From: Onion yellows phytoplasma OY-M
GTDB lineage: Bacteria; Bacillota_I; Bacilli_A; Acholeplasmatales; Acholeplasmataceae
Length of the DNA: 64,000 nucleotides
Reading direction: 5' to 3'
Assembly: GCA_000009845.1 (NCBI GenBank)
Contig: AP006628.2
Location: forward strand, 592,590 to 656,589
Both the position numbers and the translations under genes were made by a program. Below the pieces are notes generated by a model that searched no databases, was not told the origin of the DNA, and saw only the letters and a list, made by a program, of their open reading frames with translations. Shown in pieces: positions 1 through 8,576 of this stretch (position 1 is its first letter; the number at the start of each line of letters is the position of its first letter).

Positions 1-195
1 GAAAAAAGTTTATCTCATTATGAAAAAAAATAATATTTGTTGTTGTTTAAGACCTAAAAAAAATTTTACTTACCGTAATTTAACAAATAATCTCCAAATA
101 ATCCCTAATTTAATCAATCAAGATTTTATGGCCACGAAACCTCTTCAAAAAATCTTTACTGACATCACTTATTTCAAAACTAATCAAGGGTTTTT
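1..195 (+). pseudogene. tra5: tra5-type IS3-family transposase, internal fragment
   Basis: The frame KVYLIMKKN...LFTDITYFKTNQG-like matches residues of about 105-175 of the full transposase at 50834-51772, including the first catalytic Asp region (FTDITYFKT). The 5' part lies outside the window. The 3' half is missing because element A begins right after the NQG codons, adding the foreign residues FFVGDY and a stop. The remaining two catalytic residues (DQG and E) are absent, so it cannot be active. Confidence 0.85.
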
Positions 196-207
196 TGTAG
201 GCGATTA
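196..207. repeat. Terminal inverted repeat of element A (left)
   Basis: TGTAGGCGATTA, identical as reverse complement at 6910-6921 and present at both ends of copy B. The sequences diverge immediately inside the 12 bp. The outer flank TCAAGGGTTTTT resembles the corresponding flank of copy B (TCAAGGGGTTTT). Confidence 0.85.
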
Positions 208-354
208 CTGAGTTTTTTAAAAATATTGTTTCTTTTAAAAAAAATCTTTTTCTTATTACTTATATTATAGCATTAATAATTTCAATAATTTAAAGTTTTT
301 TTTAAGTTTTTGAAATTTATAAATAATTTTATTTATTTTTTTCCAACAACAAAA

Positions 355-375
355 GCCGTCCAATAATTAGACAGC
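355..375 (-). terminator. Rep-gene terminator hairpin (element A)
   Basis: GCCGTC and GACAGC arms (one G-U pair) flank a 9-nt A/T loop, just downstream of the rep stop codon at 424. The same hairpin follows rep in copy B (35543-35563). Confidence 0.55.
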
Positions 376-423
376 AAAATTAATTAAAAATATTTAATTT
401 AAACTAATTTAATCAAAATTAAA

Positions 424-3400
424 TTAAGGAGAAAGTTGTAAACTTTGAATATAATTATTTTCAAGATATCTATACCAATATTGACATTCAACTTTATTTA
501 ATATTTTAATATCTTTTTTTTCATAATCTTTTTTAAGTTTTAATTTAAGTTTTTGTAATTTAAAATATTTTTTAAAATTCTTATTAAGAAAATAATTTTT
601 TGGTTGAATACTAGATAAATTTAAACTAAAATAATTAGAATTTTGAAATTGATTTGGATTCATATAAGATTTAAACAACAAAGTTAAATTATGTGGAATT
701 TTAATATTTCTTCCATTAACTCTTTGTTTAATATTCCATTCAAATATATTAGAAAAGTTAAAATTAACAATTGGAAATGAAATTAATTCTATTTCTTTAA
801 TTATATCATAAGGAAATAATGCCAAAAAAGATTCTTGAGGACAAGAAAAACATGTACGAGAAAATCCAAACAAATGACGACTATAAAAATCAATTCCTTT
901 ATTAGAATTTGATTCAATTTGTTTATCATTTTTAGAAACATATTTACTAACATATGAAACAATTTTATTAACATAATCTTTTTTATCAAAAGTACCTTTA
1001 TAAAAAACTTTACATTTACTAATTTCAATTTTTTCAAATAAAAGATTTGTTTTTGATGGTCTAAAAATTTGAACATTTTGACTAATTGGATTTAAATGTT
1101 TATAATGTTTTATATTATTTTTATTCATAACAGATGCATAAGCATTAGCCCAAAGCAAAGTAATTTTTGACACTTTAACATTCTTTTTCTCATAATAATT
1201 TTGAGGTATTTTAATATTACCTTTTTCATCTATTTTATGCATTAAATAATCATCATAAAAAATACTCTTATTTCCTTTAATAGGTCGGTTTTTTAAACCC
1301 AAAGCATAATCTTTATCAGTACACAAATAACGAGAATATACACCAAAAGAATTTAAAACATCAATATTAAAAATAATATGATAATGAATAACTCCTAATT
1401 TAGTAGTTTCCAAAGACCAAAAATAACGAAAATCTTGCATTTTGGAATAAACCAAATCTTTTTGAGAGAATTGTTGAAATAAATTTGATAAATAATTTTT
1501 TCTCACTAAACGAATAAAACGTTTCCTTACCTGCCCCATAATATCAGGTTCATGAGTATATTTTATAGTTTTACCTTTTAAATCATCATAAGGAGCTGTC
1601 AAAGTAATAAAAGATATTTTTTTAGAATCTTTGAAATTATATAAAAGTTTATCCTTAGCATTTTGTGAAGAATCTCGATAATGTCTTAAAATTTTTGATT
1701 TTGGTTTAATTTCTTGCAATTTAATTTCTTTTAATTGTTTTTTTAAAGAATAATCCAATTTCAAATCATCATCACTTAATGACAAATACCTTTCTTCTTT
1801 TTTTTCTTTTAAATGTTTTTTATAACATTTAATTCGTTCCAAAGGTTCAAACATAGAATAATTAAACCCTTTTAAACGAGTCTCATAGCCATTATCTTTT
1901 TTTTGTACTTTATAAATATTTTTAGAAATTTCCTTAAATAAAACACATAATTTTAAATAACATTTCTTATAATAAGATTCAGTAATTTGATTAAATTTAT
2001 GTTGTTTTTCTAATTGGTTAACTTTTTCATTATAAATTTTAATAGTAGTAGATAATTCATCATAAATTTCTATATCTTTTGAATTAGGTAAACAAATTTT
2101 TAAATAATCTAAATCAAAAATTTTATCATTTAATCCTTTTATAAAATCATCAGAAATTAATTCTTTTTTTATTAAAGAATAAAAATAATCTATAAAAATA
2201 GAAGAATCATTTAAAGTTAAAATTTCAATATCACGTTTAGCACGAGTTATTGCAGTATAAATTAATTTTTTTTCTAAAACTTTATCTTGTGATTCATTTC
2301 GGTTTTGCCAACCAATTAAATAAACGAATTCATTTTCATATCCTTTATATCCATGTATCGTTGACAAAACAATTTCATTTTCTTTACTATTATTATCAGA
2401 TATAGTAAAAGGAATTTGGTTTTTTTCAAACTCATCTTTAAGTTTTTGTAATTCACCATTACTACGGCAAAGAACAGTTGTAGAATAAATTAAAGAATTT
2501 TTAATTTTTTCACACAAATAATTAATTTGTTGATAAAAATTATCAAAAAAAGAAAAATTTATAAAATCTCTATATTTTTTTTCACTAAAAGATAATTGTA
2601 AATATTCCTTATTATCAATTAATTCATTAGCTGCTTTAACAATATTAATACCTTTAGAACGATAATTAACATTTAAAAAATGTTTTTCAGGTTTAAAATC
2701 TTTTACAAAAAGTTCCAAAATACGTTCACTAGAACCAAAAAAACTATAAATATTTTGAGTATAATCACCAAAACAATATAAAGAATTTGGTTTATTAAAT
2801 AAAAGTTCTTTTATAATAAAATAATAAAAATAATTTAAATCTTGAAATTCATCAATAAAAACAGGACGATTATAAATTAAACCATTATTTCTTTCAACAA
2901 ATTCAATAAAATCACTAATTTCAATTAATAAACCATCAAAAGTTATTAAATTATAATAATTTAATTTTTCATAATACAAATTTAATAACAATTCAAAAGA
3001 TTTTTTTAAAACTTTATCATCAATTTTAATAGATGAATAACAGTTTTCTTTTTGAAAAGTTAAACGTATTAAATTATTTAATTCCTGTAAAAGCTTTCTA
3101 AATGAATATTTTCTTTGTTCTTTAAAATACAATTTTAAATCTTGATTTTCTTTTAAAATCAGTTTTAAAATATTTAATTTAGTTTCATCATCAATAAATT
3201 TTCGTTGTTTTGCTGTTTCATTAAAAATATTATATTTTAAATAACAAGAATAAGCAAAACTATGAAATGTTCTAATTTCATAATTATCTTTTAAATATTT
3301 TTCTAATTCATCATCATTATAAGAAGGATAATCTTCTTTTAATGATGAAAATAATTTATCATAAATAATATTTTTAGTAGCATTAGTAGCTACCAAAATT

Positions 3401-3540
3401 AAAGGTTTTTCTTTTTCTTTTTGTCTTAATTTTTCAATTAAAATGGTAGTTTTGCCAGAACCAGCTCCACCATGTATATACATGCAAGAAGCATATGAAT
3501 TAATAATATCTTTTTGTTCTTTTGATAAATTAAATAACAT
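424..3540 (-). CDS. SF1 (UvrD/PcrA-type) helicase fused to C-terminal HUH Rep endonuclease
   Basis: 1038-aa replication protein, intact in this copy. The N-terminal half carries SF1A helicase motifs: Walker A GGAGSGKTT (24-32), DEFQD Walker B (230-234), GDYTQ motif III (258-262), NYRSKG motif IV (292-297), STIHGYKG motif V (393-400) and AITRAKRD motif VI (430-437). The C-terminal part shows the three HUH signatures: FITLTAP (644-650), IHYHIIFN (718-725, metal ligands H719 and H721) and a tyrosine motif YVSKYVSK (863-870, candidate nucleophiles Y863 and Y867). Together these imply nicking at an origin and strand unwinding for rolling-circle replication. The domain order is opposite to TraI relaxases and Helitrons (HUH then helicase). 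AAAGGAG precedes the ATG. An annotator could call it only uvrD, which would miss the HUH half. Confidence 0.88.
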   Translation of the reverse strand: MLFNLSKEQKDIINSYASCMYIHGGAGSGKTTILIEKLRQKEKEKPLILVATNATKNIIYDKLFSSLKEDYPSYNDDELEKYLKDNYEIRTFHSFAYSCYLKYNIFNETAKQRKFIDDETKLNILKLILKENQDLKLYFKEQRKYSFRKLLQELNNLIRLTFQKENCYSSIKIDDKVLKKSFELLLNLYYEKLNYYNLITFDGLLIEISDFIEFVERNNGLIYNRPVFIDEFQDLNYFYYFIIKELLFNKPNSLYCFGDYTQNIYSFFGSSERILELFVKDFKPEKHFLNVNYRSKGINIVKAANELIDNKEYLQLSFSEKKYRDFINFSFFDNFYQQINYLCEKIKNSLIYSTTVLCRSNGELQKLKDEFEKNQIPFTISDNNSKENEIVLSTIHGYKGYENEFVYLIGWQNRNESQDKVLEKKLIYTAITRAKRDIEILTLNDSSIFIDYFYSLIKKELISDDFIKGLNDKIFDLDYLKICLPNSKDIEIYDELSTTIKIYNEKVNQLEKQHKFNQITESYYKKCYLKLCVLFKEISKNIYKVQKKDNGYETRLKGFNYSMFEPLERIKCYKKHLKEKKEERYLSLSDDDLKLDYSLKKQLKEIKLQEIKPKSKILRHYRDSSQNAKDKLLYNFKDSKKISFITLTAPYDDLKGKTIKYTHEPDIMGQVRKRFIRLVRKNYLSNLFQQFSQKDLVYSKMQDFRYFWSLETTKLGVIHYHIIFNIDVLNSFGVYSRYLCTDKDYALGLKNRPIKGNKSIFYDDYLMHKIDEKGNIKIPQNYYEKKNVKVSKITLLWANAYASVMNKNNIKHYKHLNPISQNVQIFRPSKTNLLFEKIEISKCKVFYKGTFDKKDYVNKIVSYVSKYVSKNDKQIESNSNKGIDFYSRHLFGFSRTCFSCPQESFLALFPYDIIKEIELISFPIVNFNFSNIFEWNIKQRVNGRNIKIPHNLTLLFKSYMNPNQFQNSNYFSLNLSSIQPKNYFLNKNFKKYFKLQKLKLKLKKDYEKKDIKILNKVECQYWYRYLENNYIQSLQLSP

Positions 3541-3566
3541 CTTATTCTCCTTTATAATATTAAAAA

Positions 3567-3600
3567 CCCCCTAAATCCCCAAAGGGGACTTTATAGGAGG
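3567..3600. promoter_or_regulatory. Imperfect G/C hairpin upstream of rep (element A)
   Basis: A CCCCCTAAATCCCC arm, an AAA loop and a GGGGACTTTATAGG arm lie 26 nt upstream of the rep start. This is unusual G/C-rich pairing in an AT-rich element and is conserved in copy B (32318-32355). It could be a terminator of the upstream genes or part of the double-strand origin nicked by Rep. The latter is inference. Confidence 0.5.
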
Positions 3601-3602
3601 AG

Positions 3603-3635
<33 letters not shown>

Positions 3636-3680
3636 ACGCCTAGTTCGCTCTGCTCGTCTTTGAATACTTTTATACTTAAT

Positions 3681-4758
3681 TTAATATCCAGCATCTAATA
3701 ATTCTCGATGGCTAAATCCAGAAAGTCTTAATTCTTGCAAACGAAATCCAGCAGCTCTTAATTCTATCGCACCAAATCCAGCAGGTCTTAATTCTTTCGC
3801 AGTATATCCTGCATCTTTTAATTCTTTCGCAGTATATCCAGAATATTTTAATTGTTCAACTGTATATCCTGCATCTTTTAATTCTTTCGCAGTATATCCA
3901 GCAGATTTATATTGTTGAAAAGTAAATCCAGCATCATATAATTCTTTCGCAGTATATCCTGCATCTTTTAATTGTTCATAGTGTATATCCAGCAGCTTTT
4001 AATTCTTGCAAACTAAAACCTGCATCTTTTAATTCTTTCGCACCAAATCCAACAGATTTTAATTGTTCAACTGTATATCCAGCAGATTTATATTGTTGAA
4101 AAGTAAATCCTATATCTTTTAATTGTTCAATAGTCAAATTTAATTTCTTAAAATCCGAAATATTTTGATAAAGTTTAGTTTTAAAAAATTTAACTTTACC
4201 ATTTTTATCTATTTCTTTAAACTTTTCTTCATTATCATCAAATTCTTCAATAGAATTATCAATATTTTTACGTTTCATTAATTTTTGATTAACAGGATTA
4301 TATTCCATCCAAACACCATCTGATAAAGTTTTTTTGATTAATTTACCATGTGAACCGTACTCTTCAACATTATTATATCTATCAGTTTTTTTCAACAAAA
4401 GACCATTATTTTTATCATATTCCCAAATTGTATCATCTTTATCAATTTTTTTAACTAATTTATTAGTAAATAAATTATAATATTCTTTTTCTCCGTTATC
4501 TCTTTGAAACTCATAAGGAGTATCTTTCATATATTCGTTTTCTTTTTTAAGTTTTTTATTTTCATTATATATATCGTTATTTAACTCTCTTGCTTTTGCT
4601 TTAATATCTACTTCTTGTAATTTACGTCTTTCTTCGGTTTCTAAATGATATTTATAAGCAAGCCCGCCTATCCAAAAAACAAAAAAAATTAATGTTCCAG
4701 TAGTAATTAAAAAAGGAATTATTTTATAATGTTTATTGCCTATTCTAAAACTTGACAT
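3681..4758 (-). pseudogene. Membrane-anchored protein with DUF2963/YD-like strands and 10-residue repeat tail (frameshifted copy A)
   Basis: The N-terminus has one TM segment (about residues 14-34), then a charged helix, then a region of short EYD/KK-IDK strands resembling the phytoplasma DUF2963 type, then tandem decapeptides of the kind AGYTAKELKD. The first frame stops at 3976 after 260 aa. A one-base frameshift near 3976-3980 allows about ten more repeats to the stop at 3681-3683. After that stop the same frame continues as an Arg-rich end (IKYKSIQRRAERTRRPA) that is also present downstream in copy B, so the TAA is probably secondary. Reconstructed length is about the same as copy B (359 aa), yet the repeats differ completely. 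A surface fibre or adhesin is inference. Confidence 0.75.
3684..4120 (-). repeat. Tandem 30-bp repeats encoding decapeptides
   Basis: About 14 consecutive 30-bp units on the minus strand encode variants of A-G-[YF]-T-x-[KE]-[EQ]-L-K-D. The register is very regular, two units per 60 bases. Unit identity and order differ from copy B, while flanking DNA is nearly identical. Confidence 0.85.
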
Positions 4759-4789
4759 TTTTAAACCTCTTTTCTATTATCAAAAATAA

Positions 4790-5438
4790 TTAAAGCGTTT
4801 TTTTAGCATTTTCAAATACCCATAAATATAGGAAATTAATAAAAAATGATAAAAAGAAACTCAATATTATTATAACCTTTTTAAACAAAAATAAAAAGAA
4901 TTTTAAAACAATTGAAATAATATCTAATATTCTTAAAACAATTTTAAACAACAAATCACCTATTTTAATGAAAGAGTTTAAAAGAAAATTATTAATTTCT
5001 TTCAAAAAATAAATAACAGAGCCGCCAACAGCAACACTAAAAATCAGTTTTGCTATTTCTTTTATTTTTTCCCACATACTTTCACTAGGGTCCATTAATT
5101 TTTGACCAGTAAGACGTTGTTATAGAACTTTTAATATAACCTATAATACTACCAAAAACATCAATAAAAATTTTTAATATTTGCATTAAAAAATCAAACA
5201 ATGAACTAAATAATTTTAAAGGATAAATTAAAGTTGTTAATTGTTCCCACATAAAAATAAATATAGTTTTTATAACATTATAAATATTAATAAAATTAAT
5301 ATTCCAACCAACATTAAAACCAAATAAAAAAGATGATTTAGTAAAAAAAATACTATAAAAAATACTATATAATAAATAAAAAAAATCTTTAAAATCAAAG
5401 GAAATTAAATATTTTAAAAAATTAAAACTAAAAATCAT
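4790..5438 (-). pseudogene. Multi-TM membrane protein of the element, frameshifted (copy A)
   Basis: The intact homologue in copy B (30399-31046) is 215 aa with several hydrophobic segments. Here a single extra G near 5111 splits it into an N-terminal part ending SSITTSYWSKINGP and a C-terminal part beginning around MDPSESMWEKIKE (4790-5095). The start is the ATG at 5438, overlapping the end of the upstream 156-aa gene. No soluble domain is recognisable. By position it could be an assembly/export or structural membrane protein, but nothing in the sequence proves this. Confidence 0.7.
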
Positions 5439-5896
5439 TTTCAGTATCATCAATAGATTCCACAATTAAAGGATTTTTTATATTATTTAATTGATTTTTT
5501 AATTTTAAATTCTCTTTTAAAATTTCATCTAAATTATTATTTTCTTTATTTTCTTGATTATTATCTTTTTCATCAAAAATACCCTCAGAAAAATTAAGAC
5601 CTCCATGTTCTCCAAATTCTTTAATCATTGTTTCAACATGTTTTCTTATATATACCTAAGTAATTACCCATATGTGCCATTAATCTAACTAAGGCACCAT
5701 ATTCACTAATACTAATTTTACCTTTTTTAAGATAATGGTTTACTATATCTCGTAATTCATCACTAAAATCATATTTACTTTTCAATTCTTTAATATAAAA
5801 ATAAAGCCAATAAATAAAAATACCAAAGATAAAAGAAGTAAAAGAAATAAATACTTTAGATTCAACAATATTAATAATCGTTTGTTGTATATCCAT
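5428..5896 (-). pseudogene. N-anchored membrane protein of the element, frameshifted (copy A)
   Basis: Homologous to the 155-aa protein at 29942-30409 in copy B. It has one N-terminal TM helix (FISFTSFIFGIFIYWLYFYI) followed by a hydrophilic helical tail. One extra A in TATATAAGAAAAC (around 5645) gives a premature stop after LGIYKKTC. The rest (MIKEFGEHGGLNF...) remains in another frame to 5428. An AGGAA ribosome site precedes the ATG at 5896. Confidence 0.7.
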
Positions 5897-5917
5897 CAAT
5901 TATTCCTTTCTATAAAA

Positions 5918-6082
5918 TTATTGCCTTTTTAATTTCTTTATTACTTCAACTATTTTATTATCTTTTTGAATTGTTTCTAATTCTTTATTATTTTTGGTAA
6001 AAAAATTAATATATAAAAAAATACCAATAATTGCACCCATCAATAAACAAATAAAATTATCAAATAAATTATATTTTTTCAT
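5918..6082 (-). CDS. 54-aa single-TM protein of the element
   Basis: A short ORF begins MKKYNLFDNFICLLMGAIIG and has one TM helix followed by a Lys/Glu-rich helical tail. It is conserved at the same place in copy B (29756-29920), with differences only at the C-terminal end (KRQ versus KKE). It sits 11 nt after the preceding 110-aa gene, with AGGAAAATT as ribosome site. Function unknown. Size and topology resemble small virion or membrane proteins of filamentous phages (inference only). Confidence 0.65.
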   Translation of the reverse strand: MKKYNLFDNFICLLMGAIIGIFLYINFFTKNNKELETIQKDNKIVEVIKKLKRQ

Positions 6083-6093
6083 CTAATTTTCCT

Positions 6094-6426
6094 TTATTCT
6101 TTTTCAACCTTTTCATAATCTAATTTTTCAAAAAGCAATTTAGGCATAAAGCGAGCTATTAAATAAAATAAAAACAAACTAATAACCGAAATTAAACCAA
6201 TAGTTAAAAAAAATTCTTCATTAAAAATTATTACAGTGAAAAAATAACGTAATAAAAAAATTAAAGAAGAATATAATAATAAAATCCCACAACTAATAAA
6301 CGAAATAAAACTCATTATAAAACCAAATAAATTCAAACAAGCAGCATTTATATTGATTCCCAAATCACTTCCGCAAAATTGACAATGTTCGTAAAATTCT
6401 TTTTTCAATTTTTGTTGTTTATCCAT
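6094..6426 (-). CDS. 110-aa membrane protein with N-terminal CxxC
   Basis: A hydrophilic N-terminus with HCQFCGSDLG (copy B HCQCCGSDLG) resembles half of a zinc ribbon. It is followed by two strong hydrophobic regions and a charged C-terminus (LDYEKVEKE). Conserved with few substitutions in copy B (29412-29744). AAAGGA precedes the ATG. It is the first larger gene after the 28-bp palindrome, in what looks like one transcription unit leading to rep. Function unknown. Confidence 0.75.
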   Translation of the reverse strand: MDKQQKLKKEFYEHCQFCGSDLGININAACLNLFGFIMSFISFISCGILLLYSSLIFLLRYFFTVIIFNEEFFLTIGLISVISLFLFYLIARFMPKLLFEKLDYEKVEKE

Positions 6427-6483
6427 TTTGAAAAAATCCTTTCTTTTAACTTAATTTATTCATATATTCATATATTATCCTTA

Positions 6484-6511
6484 ATGAGTGTTTTTTTAAA
6501 AAAACACTCAT
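6484..6511. repeat. Perfect 28-bp palindrome
   Basis: ATGAGTG(T)7 followed immediately by (A)7CACTCAT, directly after the stop of the 37-aa gene. Conserved without change in copy B (29327-29354). It could be a terminator/attenuator separating the small genes from the rest, or a binding or replication site. Confidence 0.8.
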
Positions 6512-6625
6512 TTATTTAATCCATGTAATTTTAGTTGCATCGGGAACAATAAAACCAAGTTTATAAGCTGCAAATATAAAAATACAACCAAGAGCAATTA
6601 AAATTAATATTTGTCTTAAAGTCAT
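6512..6625 (-). CDS. 37-aa hydrophobic small protein of the element
   Basis: A 37-residue protein starts MTLRQILILIALGCIFIFAA and consists of one TM helix and a short tail ending TKITWIK. An AAAAAGGAGG-type ribosome site precedes it. Identical in position and almost in sequence to 29213-29326 in copy B. Conservation in both copies, together with the ribosome site and the spacing from the 54-aa gene, supports real translation. Function unknown. Confidence 0.65.
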   Translation of the reverse strand: MTLRQILILIALGCIFIFAAYKLGFIVPDATKITWIK

Positions 6626-6643
6626 TTTTTATCCTCCTTTTTA

Positions 6644-6808
6644 TTATTTAGCTATTGATAAATAACCTTTTGAAGCAAAATAAACAATCAAAGGAATAAC
6701 AATGCCTAATGTAGGTAAAATCCAATATGTAAAAAAACTGCCTAAAGTTAATTTATTTCTTCTAAAAGATTTTTTACTGAAATAAGAACGTCTGTAATTT
6801 CTCGCCAT
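6644..6808 (-). CDS. 54-aa basic N-terminus plus TM protein; coat-protein-like candidate
   Basis: The N-terminus MARNYRRSYFSKKSFRRNK is strongly basic. It is followed by a hydrophobic helix of about 24 residues and a short tail (SKGYLSIAK). It has a good AAGGAG site and is the promoter-proximal gene of the element. It is conserved in copy B (29032-29196). The size and charge-plus-TM plan recall small major coat proteins of filamentous viruses, but no homology can be shown by eye. Confidence 0.65.
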   Translation of the reverse strand: MARNYRRSYFSKKSFRRNKLTLGSFFTYWILPTLGIVIPLIVYFASKGYLSIAK

Positions 6809-6872
6809 TTTAATCTCCTTTTTTATTATTTAATAAGAAAAATATTTTTTAGTATTTAGAAACAATAAGGAA

Positions 6873-6899
6873 ACCAACTTAAAAGTTGGTATTTTTTTT
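6873..6899 (+). terminator. Intrinsic terminator at the element edge
   Basis: ACCAACTT-AA-AAGTTGGT stem then A(T)8, lying just inside the right TIR. It would stop transcription running outward from the element. The same hairpin is inside the left TIR of copy B (28950-28967). Confidence 0.65.
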
Positions 6900-8511
6900 A
6901 ATGGTTCTTTAATCGCCTACAATATTCTAGGTCGGAAGGCAACATTACTTCATGAATTTTATTTTGTGATTTATATTTATTAGTTTTGTTGTATGCTTCG
7001 TTGATGATAGTTGTTAAATCACGATTTGAATAGTTTTTACCCTTACATTTGTTGGCGATATCATTTAAATGTATATATGTGTGATAACTAATTTGATAAG
7101 GTGTAATTAGGAATTTTAAGAAGTCTTCAATTTCGTGGTCTTTGATTAAGTCGATTTTGATTTCTTTGCTAAATCTACTTCTTAGGGCTTTGTCGATTTG
7201 ATTAAGGTAGTTAGTTGCCCCCATTAAGACAATTTTTTTGTTATTACTGTTAAATCCATCTAGTTTAGTTAATATATTATTAATTATATTTTGACTTGTT
7301 TTGTTAGTGTTTTTGTCTTCTCTATTAGCAAGTCCACTGATTTCATCGATAAAGATAATTGCTTTACCATGTGATTCTGCTTCTTTCCAAATTTTTTCCC
7401 ATTCTTCAGTTCCTTCGCCGATGTAAGTTTTATCTAGTTTAGAAGGTTCAAATTCAATAAAATGTGCTTCGGTTTCATTACATAAAGCTTTCATTAAAAA
7501 ACTTTTACCTGTTCCAGGAGGGCCGTACAGTAGGTACCCTTTGGGCTTGATTTTGTCATAGTTAACTAAATCGTTGTTATCATCTTTGAAATAATAAATT
7601 AAATCTTCTAATTCTTCTTTTTCCCTTTCCATTCCGTATACATCTTTGAATGTGACTTTCTTTTTTTCAAGTTTTGGGGTGTTTGGGTTTTGGATAATTT
7701 CAATTTCGTTTTTTAGTTGTTTAATTTGTTTTTCGAATTGGATTAATTGTCCGTCTAAGAATAAATCATAACTTTTTAGGTTTTGGATTTCTTGGGGGTC
7801 ATCTTGGTGTTGGGTGATTAGTTCTTTTATTCGTTCTTTGTTTGCGTTATTGTAATTAATTGATTGTTGCAAGGTGTTTATTTTTTGATAAATATCTTTG
7901 AAGTTGGTGGTTTTATCTATTTCTAATTTAGTTGTTTGGATTTTGTTTTGATTAGTTAATTGTGATTGTGTGTTTTCTACTCGTTTTTTAGTTTGGGTTT
8001 TGGTTTCGTCATTGATTTTATCTCGTTTTTGGGTTGTTTTGGTTATTTCTTTATTTATTGCGTTTATCTCATTTTCTAATTTTGTTATTTCATCATCAGT
8101 TAAGTTTGTTTGTTTGTTATTTAATTGGTTGGTTTTTTCTTCTAATTGGTTTTTCAGGGTATTTATTTCTTGATTTAAAGTGTTGATTTTTGCTAAATTA
8201 GAATTAATTTGTTGAGATAAAATGTTGTCTTCTTCTTTTATTTTTTTTGATTTTTCTATATTTTTTTGGTTGAATAATTCTAATTCTTTTAAACGAGTTT
8301 GGATTTCACTAAGTGCTTCTTTTTCTTTGGGGTTTAGTTCTTTGTTATTTTGTTTTGCCTCTTCGTGGTGGTGTGTGTGAGTGTTTGGTGGTGTATTTTG
8401 GTTGGTGTTGGGGGTTGTTTGTGGTTTGGTTAATCCAACAATTAACAAAACAAATAGAATTAAACCAAAAATTGATAAAAAACTAAGATATATTTTTGTT
8501 AATGTTTTCAT
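6898..8511 (-). CDS. Membrane-anchored AAA+ ATPase of the PMU, 3' end replaced by element A
   Basis: 537 aa. It has one N-terminal TM segment (about residues 8-28), a His-rich patch, a long Asn/Lys/Gln-rich coiled coil (about 50-290), then an AAA+ domain with Walker A GPPGTGKS, Walker B IIFIDEI and an arginine-finger/sensor region (SRFSKEI). FtsH-like in the ATPase but with no peptidase domain. The last residues (CRRLKNH) are encoded by the element A terminus, so the natural C-terminus is missing. It is the last gene of a minus-strand PMU block (sigma, ssb, HU, small membrane genes). A chaperone-like role on membrane or secreted proteins is inference. Confidence 0.8.
   Translation of the reverse strand: MKTLTKIYLSFLSIFGLILFVLLIVGLTKPQTTPNTNQNTPPNTHTHHHEEAKQNNKELNPKEKEALSEIQTRLKELELFNQKNIEKSKKIKEEDNILSQQINSNLAKINTLNQEINTLKNQLEEKTNQLNNKQTNLTDDEITKLENEINAINKEITKTTQKRDKINDETKTQTKKRVENTQSQLTNQNKIQTTKLEIDKTTNFKDIYQKINTLQQSINYNNANKERIKELITQHQDDPQEIQNLKSYDLFLDGQLIQFEKQIKQLKNEIEIIQNPNTPKLEKKKVTFKDVYGMEREKEELEDLIYYFKDDNNDLVNYDKIKPKGYLLYGPPGTGKSFLMKALCNETEAHFIEFEPSKLDKTYIGEGTEEWEKIWKEAESHGKAIIFIDEISGLANREDKNTNKTSQNIINNILTKLDGFNSNNKKIVLMGATNYLNQIDKALRSRFSKEIKIDLIKDHEIEDFLKFLITPYQISYHTYIHLNDIANKCKGKNYSNRDLTTIINEAYNKTNKYKSQNKIHEVMLPSDLEYCRRLKNH
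6910..6921. repeat. Terminal inverted repeat of element A (right)
   Basis: TAATCGCCTACA, exact reverse complement of 196-207. The outer flank ATATT is shared with copy B. Confidence 0.85.
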
Positions 8512-8539
8512 GTTTTCGCCTTTCGTGTGAATTGGTACA

Positions 8540-8567
8540 AAAAAAGACTCTCGTGGTGAGAGTCTTC
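8540..8567 (-). terminator. Intrinsic terminator
   Basis: GACTCTCACCACGAGAGTC followed by seven T on the minus strand, between the 97-aa gene and the AAA ATPase gene. Confidence 0.75.
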
Positions 8568-8576
8568 GGTTGTTAT

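Noticed and set aside
801-1076. Open frame inside rep of element A on the same strand
   Set aside because: Shadow frame of the 1038-aa Rep; Leu/Lys/Phe-rich composition and no ribosome site.
3684-4120. CRISPR array from the 30-bp periodicity
   Set aside because: Units are contiguous, coding and without spacers.
6898-6921. Natural C-terminus CRRLKNH of the AAA ATPase
   Set aside because: These codons are the element A TIR and inner end, identical in copy B where the neighbour is a different gene.
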